64,000 nucleotides of DNA, taken from assembly GCF_013373865.1 (NCBI RefSeq), contig NC_050471.1, positions 17,169,047 to 17,233,046 on the forward strand, given 5' to 3'. The translations under genes and the position numbers were made by a program. The stretch comes from Monomorium pharaonis. Taxonomy: Eukaryota; Arthropoda; Insecta; Hymenoptera; Formicidae. The notes beneath the pieces were generated by a model, which saw nothing but the letters and a program-made list of their open reading frames with translations, had not been told where the DNA came from and searched no databases. Positions 55,395 to 64,000 of the stretch are shown piece after piece. Within the stretch, counting starts at the first letter, position 1, and each line of letters begins with the position of its first letter.

Positions 55395-56590
55395 CAGGAG
55401 TCGGCAACCTTTTGAGTCGGAAGAGTCAAAAATTACAATTTACAAAATTTCAAAGTTTTTAAAGAGCCACAAAATTTTTTCTTGCCAACAATAAATAGTA
55501 CTTGCATAAATAAAGTTTTTTGATAAAAAAAACTAATCTATTTATTCATAAGAAAAAATATCTATTTATTCATATATAAGTAGTGTTTTTCATGTATATG
55601 GCATTATTAGATAATTACTTATTATTTAAGTAAAAAATTAAAACAATTAAACATTTACTTATAACACTAACTTGTACTTCAATAACAATTGAGCAAACAA
55701 ATTCAATGGGAGCGATGGCTTTGCATGGTTATTCAAGTAGAAAATTTAAACTTTACTAAACAATGTAACTTGTACTTAAAATAAAAAAAACAATAACATA
55801 CATTTGAGCAAACAAATTCAATGGGAGCGTTGGCTTTGCATGGTTTTAGAAAGTTTGAATAAGTTTGGCTCATAACTTGTTGTTTTAAGTTTCAAACACA
55901 ACTCTAAATTTTCATTTGTTAGTTGGCTTCTTACTTTACTTTTAATTGTATTCATGCAAGAGAACGCTTGCTCGCACGAATATGTCGATCCAAAGATAGT
56001 CAGCACTCCAAATGCCAACTTTTTCACCTCACTGTAGCAATCTGGAAGACTATTCCATGCGTCGAATATAAGTGCCTCAACTCGCGGCATTTCTTTTAAA
56101 GCTGTCCACTTTTGTTGTGTTACGTACATACATTTCTGGACCTCCAACTCTTCCAACTTGCTTTTCAACTCTGTAAATTTTCCACTCTACAAAGCTTTAC
56201 TTTTTAAATCGATCAATTGCATTTCTAGAGATCCAGTATCAATTCCAAATGGCTCAATGTGGATTTCGTTACTATTTGTGTTGAGAGGATTTACTATGAA
56301 TCGTCGAAAGCGAATTAAAACCTACATAGAAACATCCGACGACGGCGTCATTCGAGAGCTTCCGACGGACTGACGACAGTGACGACGCGTGTCACGGGGG
56401 AGGGGTGCGGTGAAAAGCGAGTACAAGTGGCTGAGAGATAGAATCGGTGCCTAATCCTCGTTAATCGATTCAGAATGATTTTTAAATGTTTTTTTTTTAT
56501 AAAATAATTAATGCGTATGGAACTGAAGAGCCGCAGCTTCACATCCAAAGAGCCGCATGTGGCTTGCGAACCGCAGGTTGCCGACCCCTG
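55395..56590 (-). mobile_element. Truncated hAT element inside pol
   Basis: Ends CAGGAGTCGGCAACCT and, inverted, CAGGGGTCGGCAACCT, flanked by CCCTAGGG / CCCTAGGA (8 bp, one difference). It sits between RNase H and integrase of the gypsy element, so it is younger than that insertion. Confidence 0.9.
55818..56168 (-). pseudogene. hAT transposase C-terminal remnant
   Basis: A frame of 116 codons with the hAT dimerisation region: FGVLTIFGSTYSCEQAFSCM, followed by IKSKVRSQLTNENLE and LKLKT. The catalytic core and BED zinc finger are absent, so it is a C-terminal remnant left by internal deletion. The motif is of the type found in ZBED/GTF2IRD2-like hAT proteins. Confidence 0.85.
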
Positions 56591-56639
56591 CCCTAGGATA
56601 AAAGAAAAGAACATTAGGGGAAAGGAAATTACTGTTGCT

Positions 56640-57955
56640 CAAATTTCTTTTTCAGGTCTTTTAGAAGAATGACGTAAGAAGCAGAGAGAAGATCCGACCA
56701 TTTCTATCTTTTACCGTGCCAAGGAGGCAGGAGTGCGTCCTGCTCGTTCGGAGTTGGGTGACGGAGACATTTCGGCTCAAATTTCTTGGAATTATTGGGA
56801 CGCCCTAAGTTTGAAAAATGGAATTTTATATAGAAGGTGGACGGCCTCTGATCTTAAATCCAATGTTCTTCAACTTATAATCCCTCGTAGGCGAGTAACT
56901 CAAATTTTGGAGGAAGCTCATGACTCACCAATGAGAGGACATTTTAGCGTCAATAAAACTCTAGATAGAATTCGGAAGCGATTTTTCTGGACTACTTGCA
57001 AACAAGACGTTGAGGAGTGGTGTCAAACCTGCAAGGTCTACATCTCCAAGAGAGGTCCTTCGGGAAAAGGGAGATCTGCCTTACAAATTTATCATGTGGG
57101 AGCTCCATTTGTTCGAGTTCAAATGGATATTTTGGGCCCTTTGTCTTCTTCTAAAGCCGGAAATAAATATTTGCTCGTTATCGTCGATTGCTTCACTAAA
57201 TGGATGGAGGCCTTCCCTCTTAAGAACATTAAAACAAAAACTGTAGCGGAAATTTTTGTCAGTCAGGTGATTTCCAGGCATGGAGTTCCCTTAAAGATTC
57301 ATACAGATCAAGGAAGGAATTTCGAGTCAAAACTTTTCTTGGAACTTGTGGTTCCTTTAGGGAACTGGAAAACGAGAACTACCTCTCTTCATCCTCAGTC
57401 TGACCGTCAAGTGGAGCGTCAGCATCAAACAATTATTAATTACCTTGCAAAATTTGTTTTAAAAAATCAAAGGGATTGGGATCATTGGATTCCTATGTTT
57501 CTTCTCGCTTATAGATCTTCAAGACATAAAACTACTGGAGTTTCTCCGGCGGAGATGTATTTGGCGCGTGATCTAAAATTGCCTTTGGATCTTTTACGAG
57601 CGAGTCCACCGGAGTTTAATGAAGATGCACAGTGTCCAATAGGATATGTAGGAAATTTAAAACGAAAATTAAAAGAATTACATTCTATTGTTAGGGAGCG
57701 TATGGACATCAAGTCTTCTCGCGTTAAAGCATGGTACGATCGGAAAGCCAGACTTGTTCTCTTTCATAAAGGGCAGAAGGTTTGGTTGTTTAATCCTCAA
57801 AGAAGTAAAGGGGAAACTCCCAAACTGCAGAACAGTTGAAAGAGTCTTTACATTGTAATTAAGAAGCTTGGTGATGTAGTATATTGTATCCAGAAATCTT
57901 CTAGGTAAAGAAAGAAGGTAGTACATGCTGATAGACTCGCTTCTTTTTCTGAAAG
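56640..57955 (+). pseudogene. pol: Gypsy integrase
   Basis: The main frame 56733-57839 has the H2C2 zinc-binding region (HDSPMRGHFSV, then WCQTCKVY), the DDE core (VQMDILGPL, IHTDQGRNFE, RQVERQHQT) and a C-terminal region (KGQKVWLFNP). A stop at 57837 is followed in the same frame by IVIKKLGDVVY and KVVHADRLA, the usual GPY/F-type tail, so the last 40 residues are cut off by a point stop. The catalytic triad looks intact. It is separated from RNase H by the hAT insertion. Confidence 0.9.
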
Positions 57956-58599
57956 ATGTATTTAGAGGTTTTAAATTTTGAAAGTCGAAACCTCTTCTTA
58001 AGATAGGAACATATAGTTAAGAAATTTAATTTTTCAGTTTTTTTGTGTTGAAATATTTCTTGTAGATTTCTACGAGAGAAAAAGAAAACTTAAGACTTGG
58101 ATGGAGTTCTGATGCTGACGGAGAGGACAATGCAGAGGATTTTTTAGGCGGAAGCATGGACCTCTTGTTTATCTTCTTGGGCCCTTACTGAGTTGGCTGT
58201 TAGAAGTCTTTATTTTTAAAAAAAGACCGCTTCGCCCACGGTTTTCTCCCCGTGGTTTTCCGTGAGATGTAGAGCAAATGCCGAAGCGGGGACTAGGGGA
58301 GTCTTACGGGATGGCAGGGCCACGGAAAGCTATTTCCCCTCCTTGTCCGAAGTTCCGCAAGTTTCAGCAGCAGCGCCCAGGAAAAAGAAAGGAAGAGAAA
58401 AGTGTCTGGGAGCAGAGGAGAAAGAATCCGGTCACGAGAAAGGCGTAGACTTTCCGGGGAAAGGACTACAGCTCAAGAGTTCGCAGCAGCAGCTCGGGCT
58501 GACCGGGTAGAAGGCCTCGGAGAACTTCAGCCTTTGAAAAAGGATCGGCAAAATTGTCTTATAAAGAAACCCGGACTTGCGAATTGACGGGACGTCAAT
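57956..58599 (+). other. 3' internal region of the gypsy element
   Basis: Non-coding or weakly coding sequence before the polypurine tract. A frame at 58262-58510 (Gly/Lys/Glu-rich) has no recognisable domain; no env. Confidence 0.5.
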
Positions 58600-58617
58600 C
58601 CAAAAGAGGGAGAGCAG
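58600..58617 (+). promoter_or_regulatory. Polypurine tract
   Basis: AAAAGAGGGAGAGCAG directly before the 3' LTR start TGTTGCGCCC. Confidence 0.7.
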
Positions 58618-58855
58618 TGTTGCGCCCGAGTCGGGAGATCGCTCGGTACATCGGGATTTCTCCGGGGAGCGTGAACGTTGTCCCTTGAACTACGGTTATT
58701 GACGCGTTGTCAAGGGAGAGTTTGAGATTTCGAGCCGAGCGGACGTGTACGGTTATATTGTACTCTACGAAAGAATAAAGTTCCAAGTTTTGACGAAAGA
58801 GCCGGCTATCTTTTGTGTAACTGCGTCGCGAGTGGGAAAGCGCGTGAGCGCAACA
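58618..58855 (+). mobile_element. 3' LTR of the gypsy element
   Basis: 238 bp, same ends as the 5' LTR. Small indels (for example GGTACATC) and substitutions separate the two, so the insertion is not very recent. Confidence 0.95.
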
Positions 58856-59516
58856 ATATAATTCTCAATTTTCTAAATGTGTTTAACTACTTGTCAGCTA
58901 TTGTAAAGTGTAAAAAGTGCAACAGCGATGTTAATTTTACTCGTACTGGTGAAGAAGGCCTTGGATTCAAATTAAATATAATTTGACAGTGTTCGTCGCG
59001 TAGTGTAGAATCTTGTCCGTTAATTAACCATGCTTATAAAATAAACTGTTGTATTATGTTTACAATGCGTCTATTGGGTTTACTACTACAAGGAATCAAT
59101 CTATTTTGTGGAATAATAGATCTGTCAGTCGGATTTGGTCATTTGACTTACTGTGCTTTTCTTCAAAATCTACATACCGCTTTAAAAACTGTTTAAAACT
59201 GTTTGGCAGAAAACAGTAAAAAAAATTGGAAAAAATGCCAAAATGAGTAATAAGCCAACCCATCTGTCCGTTTCCAGTGAATAATAGATCCTGAAAAAAA
59301 TGCGGCTTTTCATTCTTATTTGGCATTACATCACTTGTTGGTATACTTAAAATCATTTTGCCAGGGTTATTTTCTAAAAAAAAGTCTTAAGGATACTCCT
59401 AAATATAAAAAATAGATAAAAAATCATCAAGAATCATATACTGTAAATCATTCAGGAAGTGCGGGGGAGATAAAGGTTGACGCGATTTAAAAAATTTTCT
59501 CTCAATCAGAAGACTG
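58856..59516 (+). pseudogene. Mutator-like transposase, piece 2
   Basis: Continues from 52180. The zinc-binding-like VKCKKCNSDVNF and GLGFKL are near 58910. MRLLGLLLQGIN, LSVSSE (region of the first catalytic Asp, degraded) and KDTPKYKK, NHQESYTVNHSGSAGEIKVDA follow up to about 59515. There are several stops. It then breaks into an unrelated insert. Confidence 0.65.
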
Positions 59517-60271
59517 CGACGCGTTTTTCTTCGGGAACCGCCTGGTCCGAAGGGGCTACGTCCAATTAATCGGTAACTGCTATTAATGTGAACTGGTAAC
59601 AACTCAACGATATCGATAACCTTGCGAAAACAGTAACTACGAAATACTCTATATTTTGAGCGCCAAGCGCGAAAGTCCGCGCCACACAATTCGCAATAAT
59701 TCGATAGCAAAGGAAAAGCGTTACGAAGGCCGGTAGCTCTTAACTCGAGGCGGTAGAGGGGCGTAGTTCTCAAATAAATCGTATGTGTGGAGATTTCAGA
59801 GCGGGACAGGTCGCAGAATAAATTCAGTACACCATATTCAAATAATTAACAATGACGAAAATATATTTTAAACAATTAACGAGTAAGGTAACATGCGGAA
59901 ACAATTGTCATAATTCAAGTGATCGGAACACGATAGACTCACAGGTCTACGTGATGTAAACGAAAACAAAGATCAAAGAGCAACGAAAATGCGGAAACTA
60001 CAAGAAATCTATTATCATAGGCGGGAGGCTGACGATCTTCTCCGCTCGAACGACAATAATTACATTTACGTAAACGATAATCGCGGTTTTATTATTACAA
60101 GGGGACCTTACGGGTCATGGGTTATCGATTTTTTTCATACTTATAAGATTTAAAGATCAGTACCCGGACATCAATTTCCTAAAGCAGTACGATGCGCTTC
60201 TCAAAAATACTCGAGAAAATCGATTTTGAAGATTTCCGATATCTTTAAGTACAGAAAATTTTGACCTATCG

Positions 60272-60347
60272 TCAGAGCCGCTCGTAGCCGAGCGCACAGA
60301 GCTCTAGTTTAGTAAGCGCGAAGTCGCTGGTTCGATTCTCGCTCTGC
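60272..60347 (+). other. tRNA-like sequence, left arm
   Basis: 76 nt with D-arm-like CGCTC-GTAGCC-GAGCG, a B box GGTTCGATTC and partial acceptor pairing (CAGA/TCTG). The anticodon arm is not standard. Probably SINE-derived. Confidence 0.5.
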
Positions 60348-60921
60348 CCCCAATTTTTTTTTAATAAGTCAATGGAGTTTTTTTTAAATCCTATATCTTA
60401 ACATTTATCAAATTGAAATGCTAATTAATTATTAAATATTTATTCGTTATTTTTTGAAAAAAATTAACAACTTTTTATTTTTAATTGCCACTTGCTTGAA
60501 AATGCGAATATTTATAATAAATTAAAATTTGGTACAAAAATGGAAAACGTCTTATTGTTAAATGCAAAAATAATATGTACAAATAATATTCAGTTATTTT
60601 ATCGCTTACATTTTACGCTGTATCTTTAACACGTTAGTCGGAGTTTACAAGTCGAGTTTATTGTAAGTCGATCCTGGTCGATCCCCATTCTTTCGCATCT
60701 AGTCGTGAACAAAGAACAGCCTTGCAAAAAGTGGGAGAAGTAAGGGTTCCGAGAGAGCAGATGCTGTGCTATTCGTACTTTACCGTTAAATAAAAATAAA
60801 GGGATGTTAATTTTTATTTAAAAATACCAAATAAATATTTAATAATTAATTAGCATTTCAATTTGATAAATGTTAAGATATACATTTAAAAAAACTGCAT
60901 TGACTTATTTAAAAAAAATTG

Positions 60922-60997
60922 GGACCAGCGAGAATCGAACCAGCAACTCAGCGCTTACGAAACTAGAGCTCTGTGCGCTCGGCTACGAGCTGCTTTA
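60922..60997 (-). other. tRNA-like sequence, right arm
   Basis: Inverted counterpart of 60272-60347 with a few changes (GGGACCAGCGAGAATCGAACC). Confidence 0.5.
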
Positions 60998-62254
60998 ACA
61001 ATACGTCAAAATTTTCTGTACTTAAAGATATCGGAAATCTTCAAAATCGATTTTCTCGAGTATTTTTGAGAAGCGCATCGTACTGCTTTAGGAAATTGAA
61101 GTCCGGGTACTGATCTTCAAATCCTATAAGTATGAAAAAAATCGATGACCCATGACCCGTAAGGTTCCCTTGTTAGACTAAATGTGACTGTCGGGGTCGG
61201 TTTTGTCCAAAAGGAACTTACTTAATTAATCGGTATTCGGGGCCGGTCGGTACGACCTCTCCTTCACGTCTTACTCTTAATTTCACAAATATAAACGCAA
61301 CAACAACAGTAGCGGACTAAGCATTACCGGTAACGCGATAAGAAATGGCATTCTTTGTCCAGAGCCGCACGCGAGTCGGCCGCCTTACCCAAATTTTAGG
61401 TAAATCCCGAATGGCTGCCGAGTAATAGCCTTACAATAATTGCTGGTCCACCAGGGTTGGTCTTCGCCGGAGCAGGTCCTCGCCGATGCGCAGCTCGCCG
61501 AACAGTGAGGACCCACCTCGGCCGGCTCGGGCCTCCGCGCAGGCGCGTGCGCGCTTCGATTTCCCATACGTAGATCAGCTTGCCTTGCAGGACCATCGAT
61601 CGTCGCAATGCCGCTCTAATTTTCGGAGTTTTCCATAACCAGGGCGTGTCAGTATTTTAATGGTATACGCGGAATCTATTATGCCCTGCCACTTCGGCTA
61701 ATCCGGCTGGCCAGGCCGCAACCAAACAAATCTTCGTGACGGGCGGGTAGCGGTTGTACGGTCATCCTCTCGATCTATAACCCGGTGGCCCTCGGCATCG
61801 TCCGCTCTAAGTGTCCCTCGTTGCGGTACCGTTGGATCCTGGCGAGATCGGTATCCTTGTTGCTAAGATACGGCAACGCGTAGCGGGGCCCAACGCACGG
61901 CCTGGCGAGGAAACTTCTTGCGGGATGTTCCGTCCTTTGTCGAAAGCTCGCGCCGAAACTCCCTCGGCTGCTCCGCTTCAGTCTTCGGTACATTTCAAAT
62001 GGAGCACTAACTCGGCGCCTCACCTCTAATTAAAACTAATAAAAAAATGAAAATACGGTAACGCGGGATGCTAAAAACAACAAAATCGCTCCTCGGCTCG
62101 GCGAGAAGTAGCCCCAGACCACCCCCTCGGCCGGGCTTACGCTCTTGTGGCGAGCGCGGCCAAACGCGTCACAAGACTTATTCGAAGTTAAGTATAAGTA
62201 TATCGGAGACAGTGACACCAAAACATCCGAAGCCCTCTTAAATATGGACATCTA

Positions 62255-62310
62255 AAGCCCTCTTAAATATGAATCCTTATTCTAATTTGAAAGTTAAGAA
62301 AAAAGAATGT
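62255..62310 (+). pseudogene. Mutator-like transposase, piece 3
   Basis: NPYSNLKVKKKEC, the block that precedes the usual GHVQKR motif in this family. It is cut by a solo LTR at 62311 and resumes at 63203. Confidence 0.55.
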
Positions 62311-63198
62311 TGTAACTGAACGCATTCGCTGATTGGCTACGGATAGCCGCAGGATTCAGGATTCGGGGCGACTTCAATAAACAAAGAGACAGTAATATCA
62401 GATTTAAATGTCGATTTATTTTTATTATATATCGAATATTAGTTTGTGATCTCTGTGCTGACATATGCATCATAACTACGCTAGTATTTACAGATTACGC
62501 TGGCGGTGTTAGTCGCTGCTTTAGTGGTGCGCGCGTGCGCATTCGGTATCGCGTGTTCAGCGGTATCGCGTTATTTTGATTGGCGGCGGTGCCGCGGCGT
62601 TGTGAAACGGCCTTATGGCCCGGTGGCGGTGAGTAGCGTAGTGTCACTTGCGGCGCGGTGATCGGCCTGTCGGGCGGCGCGATCAGATTTCGGCAGGTAA
62701 GGTTGGCGGCCCCTGGTCGGCGCGGCGTGCTCGCATTTATATCTAACGGATCAGCTATTCTCGGCGATCATTTCCGCGTATATGATCGGACTCTGCGTCG
62801 GTTTCCCATCAGTACGAGGTCCCCGCCGAGGAACCCTGTGGTGTCCGACGGGTTGGCGGGCATCCGTACAAAACACGGATGATAGAGCGAGCCGGGAATT
62901 GTGACGGTAGCTCAGTACACGGTCGGAAAGCGCTCACTACGCGCACGAAAAGATCATGATCGAGAAGTTAGGCGTTCAATACACGCGCTAAGACACCTGG
63001 TTCACTACACCAGGAAGAATAGTCTGCTCAGTACGCAGACTGGGAATGGATTGCTTTCTAGGAGCCGGTGGAGGACTTATATAGGTCCGATTCGATGGCA
63101 AGAGAAAAGACGTAAAAACAGGGACCACACGAAGTAGGAAAATAACGACCTTGTGGTTGTATATGCCTTCATAGACAAGCGGCAAAAAGCTCGTTAGA
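62311..63198 (-). mobile_element. Solo LTR, family III (copy 3)
   Basis: TGTAACTG to TCGTTAGA (expected TTACA), flanked by ATGT on both sides (62307-62310, 63199-63202). It aligns with the copies at 13431 and 31152. AATAAA on the minus strand is near 62410 and a decayed TATA palindrome lies at 63071-63089. Confidence 0.9.
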
Positions 63199-63202
63199 AT
63201 GT

Positions 63203-63880
63203 GTTGGAAAAAAGAAAAAGCATCAGCGGAAGAGGACCAGAAAAGTTAACTAATAAGTTAATTAAAGATTTAATAATCTATGGTTTGTCAATTAGGAGGC
63301 ACCTCAATCCGCTGGAGATATAAAAAAAGCTGTTGAGGGCACATATTTTCACAAATGTTCAGCAAACAACAATTACATAGCATAAACATTGCCCGGAAGA
63401 CAGTGATAGCTAGTGTGGCAGGTCGAAGAAGCTACTGGCGAATTGTATAATTTTTTAAACATGATCCACCACTGGCAGACAATGTTCAGACTAATTATGC
63501 ACTTTCGAACAAAAATTTGTTGCAGCGATGCTTGGGAGGCAACACAAAATTTAAACAAAAATGTGAATGCTTGTGTGTGGAAAGTTGCTCCAAAGCATTT
63601 GCATTGTGGTGTCAGGACAATAAAAATCGCGACATACTTGGCTATATGTGTCTTCAATAAAAGATACACAACGATCTTGAAAATCATATTTTTAGCTCAA
63701 CATTGCTTACAAGCAAATAATTTTGCAGTCAATGCTGATTCACGCCGCATAATGCACGCAGAGCAACACGTGTCTTCAGCTGTAAGAGAAGCATTTAACA
63801 GAAAAAAACACAACAAATGCAACAGTAAAATTTTTTTGAAGAAAAAGAGATTGTTGTATGGCCCTGAAATAACAAATTAA
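63203..63880 (+). pseudogene. Mutator-like transposase, piece 4 (C-terminus)
   Basis: A first frame with GRGPEKLTNKLIKDL and KKAVEGTYFHKC, then a frameshift into 63413-63880: WQVEEATGELYNF, NLNKNVNACVWKVAPKHLHC (the conserved N-x-x-WxxxPK region), the ADSRRIMHAEQ motif and the terminal LLYGPEITN. The order matches the C-terminal half of arthropod Mutator-like transposases. Stops in the first part show it is dead. The sequence after 63880 is AT-rich, and the element end is not identified. Confidence 0.7.
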
Positions 63881-64000
63881 GTGTAAGTGGCCAAAATGTT
63901 ACATTTTTTACGTATAAACATGTTGTAAAACTTTAAACACATTTTTCTCGAAACTACATTTTTTCATCTGATCGATAAATTTTCTCAAAAACCGTTTAAT

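Larger units (their letters stand above)
60098..61172. mobile_element. Palindromic MITE with a tRNA-like sequence in each arm
   Basis: Ends CAAGGGGACCTTACGGGTC and its inverse, with TTA on both sides (60095-60097, 61173-61175). The arms of about 330 bp are inverted copies. Each contains a tRNA-like block. The loop (60440-60830) is AT-rich. Confidence 0.8.
59517..62254. other. Unclassified 2.7-kb insert in the Mutator-like gene
   Basis: It interrupts the transposase between GEIKVDA and NPYSNLKVKKKEC. It has GC-rich outer parts with minus-strand frames at 62023-61775 and 61608-61385 that I do not recognise, AATAAA near 59817, and a palindromic MITE in the middle. It may be an LTR-element remnant; no diagnostic domain is seen. 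Confidence 0.4.

Noticed and set aside
60272..60347. Functional tRNA gene
   Set aside because: The acceptor stem pairs over only four bases and the anticodon arm does not fold; the sequence is duplicated in a MITE.

Overview
The window is a eukaryotic repeat-rich stretch with no convincing host gene. Its contents are an insect mobile-element community: Ty3/gypsy LTR elements, an errantivirus-type env relic, an R1-clade LINE and a second LINE, mariner, hAT, piggyBac-type and Mutator-like DNA transposons, and many palindromic MITEs. This points to an arthropod, most likely a hymenopteran such as an ant. That is inference from the mix of families and the base composition; no host marker gene fixes it.

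Layout. 1-3.6 kb: env relic and 3' LTR of a retrovirus-like element (minus strand) between two blocks of a 118-bp tandem repeat. 3.6-7.4 kb: remnant of a long LTR that carries its own spliced gene. 7.4-13 kb: minus-strand LTR and leader pieces with short ORFs, several MITEs and a GTGTCC minisatellite element. 13.4-14.4 kb: solo LTR. 14.4-18.2 kb: AT-rich DNA and a second LTR-encoded gene. 18.2-19.5 kb: stacked hairpin MITEs. 19.8-21.1 kb: second copy of a two-ORF cassette also present at 8.5-9.8 kb. 21.9-24.2 kb: R1-type LINE. 24.6-25.8 kb: LTR and leader with antisense mini-exons. 25.8-32.8 kb: minus-strand gypsy gag-pol and LTR, split by a 2.46-kb solo LTR that encodes the third small gene; its 5' LTR holds a Transib-like MITE. 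33.2-38.7 kb: a LINE split by a MITE that is itself split by a 2.24-kb solo LTR. 39.8-44 kb: gypsy pol relic with minisatellite elements, a hAT MITE and microsatellites. 45-52 kb: mariner relic, gag relic, piggyBac-type MITE, and an element with 425-bp inverted arms. 52-64 kb: one Mutator-like transposase relic cut into at least four pieces by a 6.7-kb gypsy element (itself carrying a hAT insertion), an unclassified 2.7-kb insert with a palindromic MITE, and a solo LTR.

Two observations stand out. First, three long LTR relics of one superfamily each carry a small acidic, proline-rich ORF behind a splice acceptor. In the intact copy (26788-29243) the TATA box, introns, ORF and poly(A) signal all lie inside the LTR. 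Second, a 676-bp palindrome (31540-32215) has ends resembling V(D)J recombination signals: CACAGTG, a 23-bp spacer, then ACAAAAATC, flanked by the 5-bp duplication CGGCG. This fits a non-autonomous Transib element. Other signals are mini-exons conserved on the antisense strand of an LTR family, and a conserved 54-62-residue ORF paired with a disordered ORF in two diverged element copies.

Nearly all recognisable transposase, gag and pol genes are broken by stops, frameshifts or insertions. Insertion order can often be read from target-site duplications, several of them checked against reading frames or empty sites inside the window.
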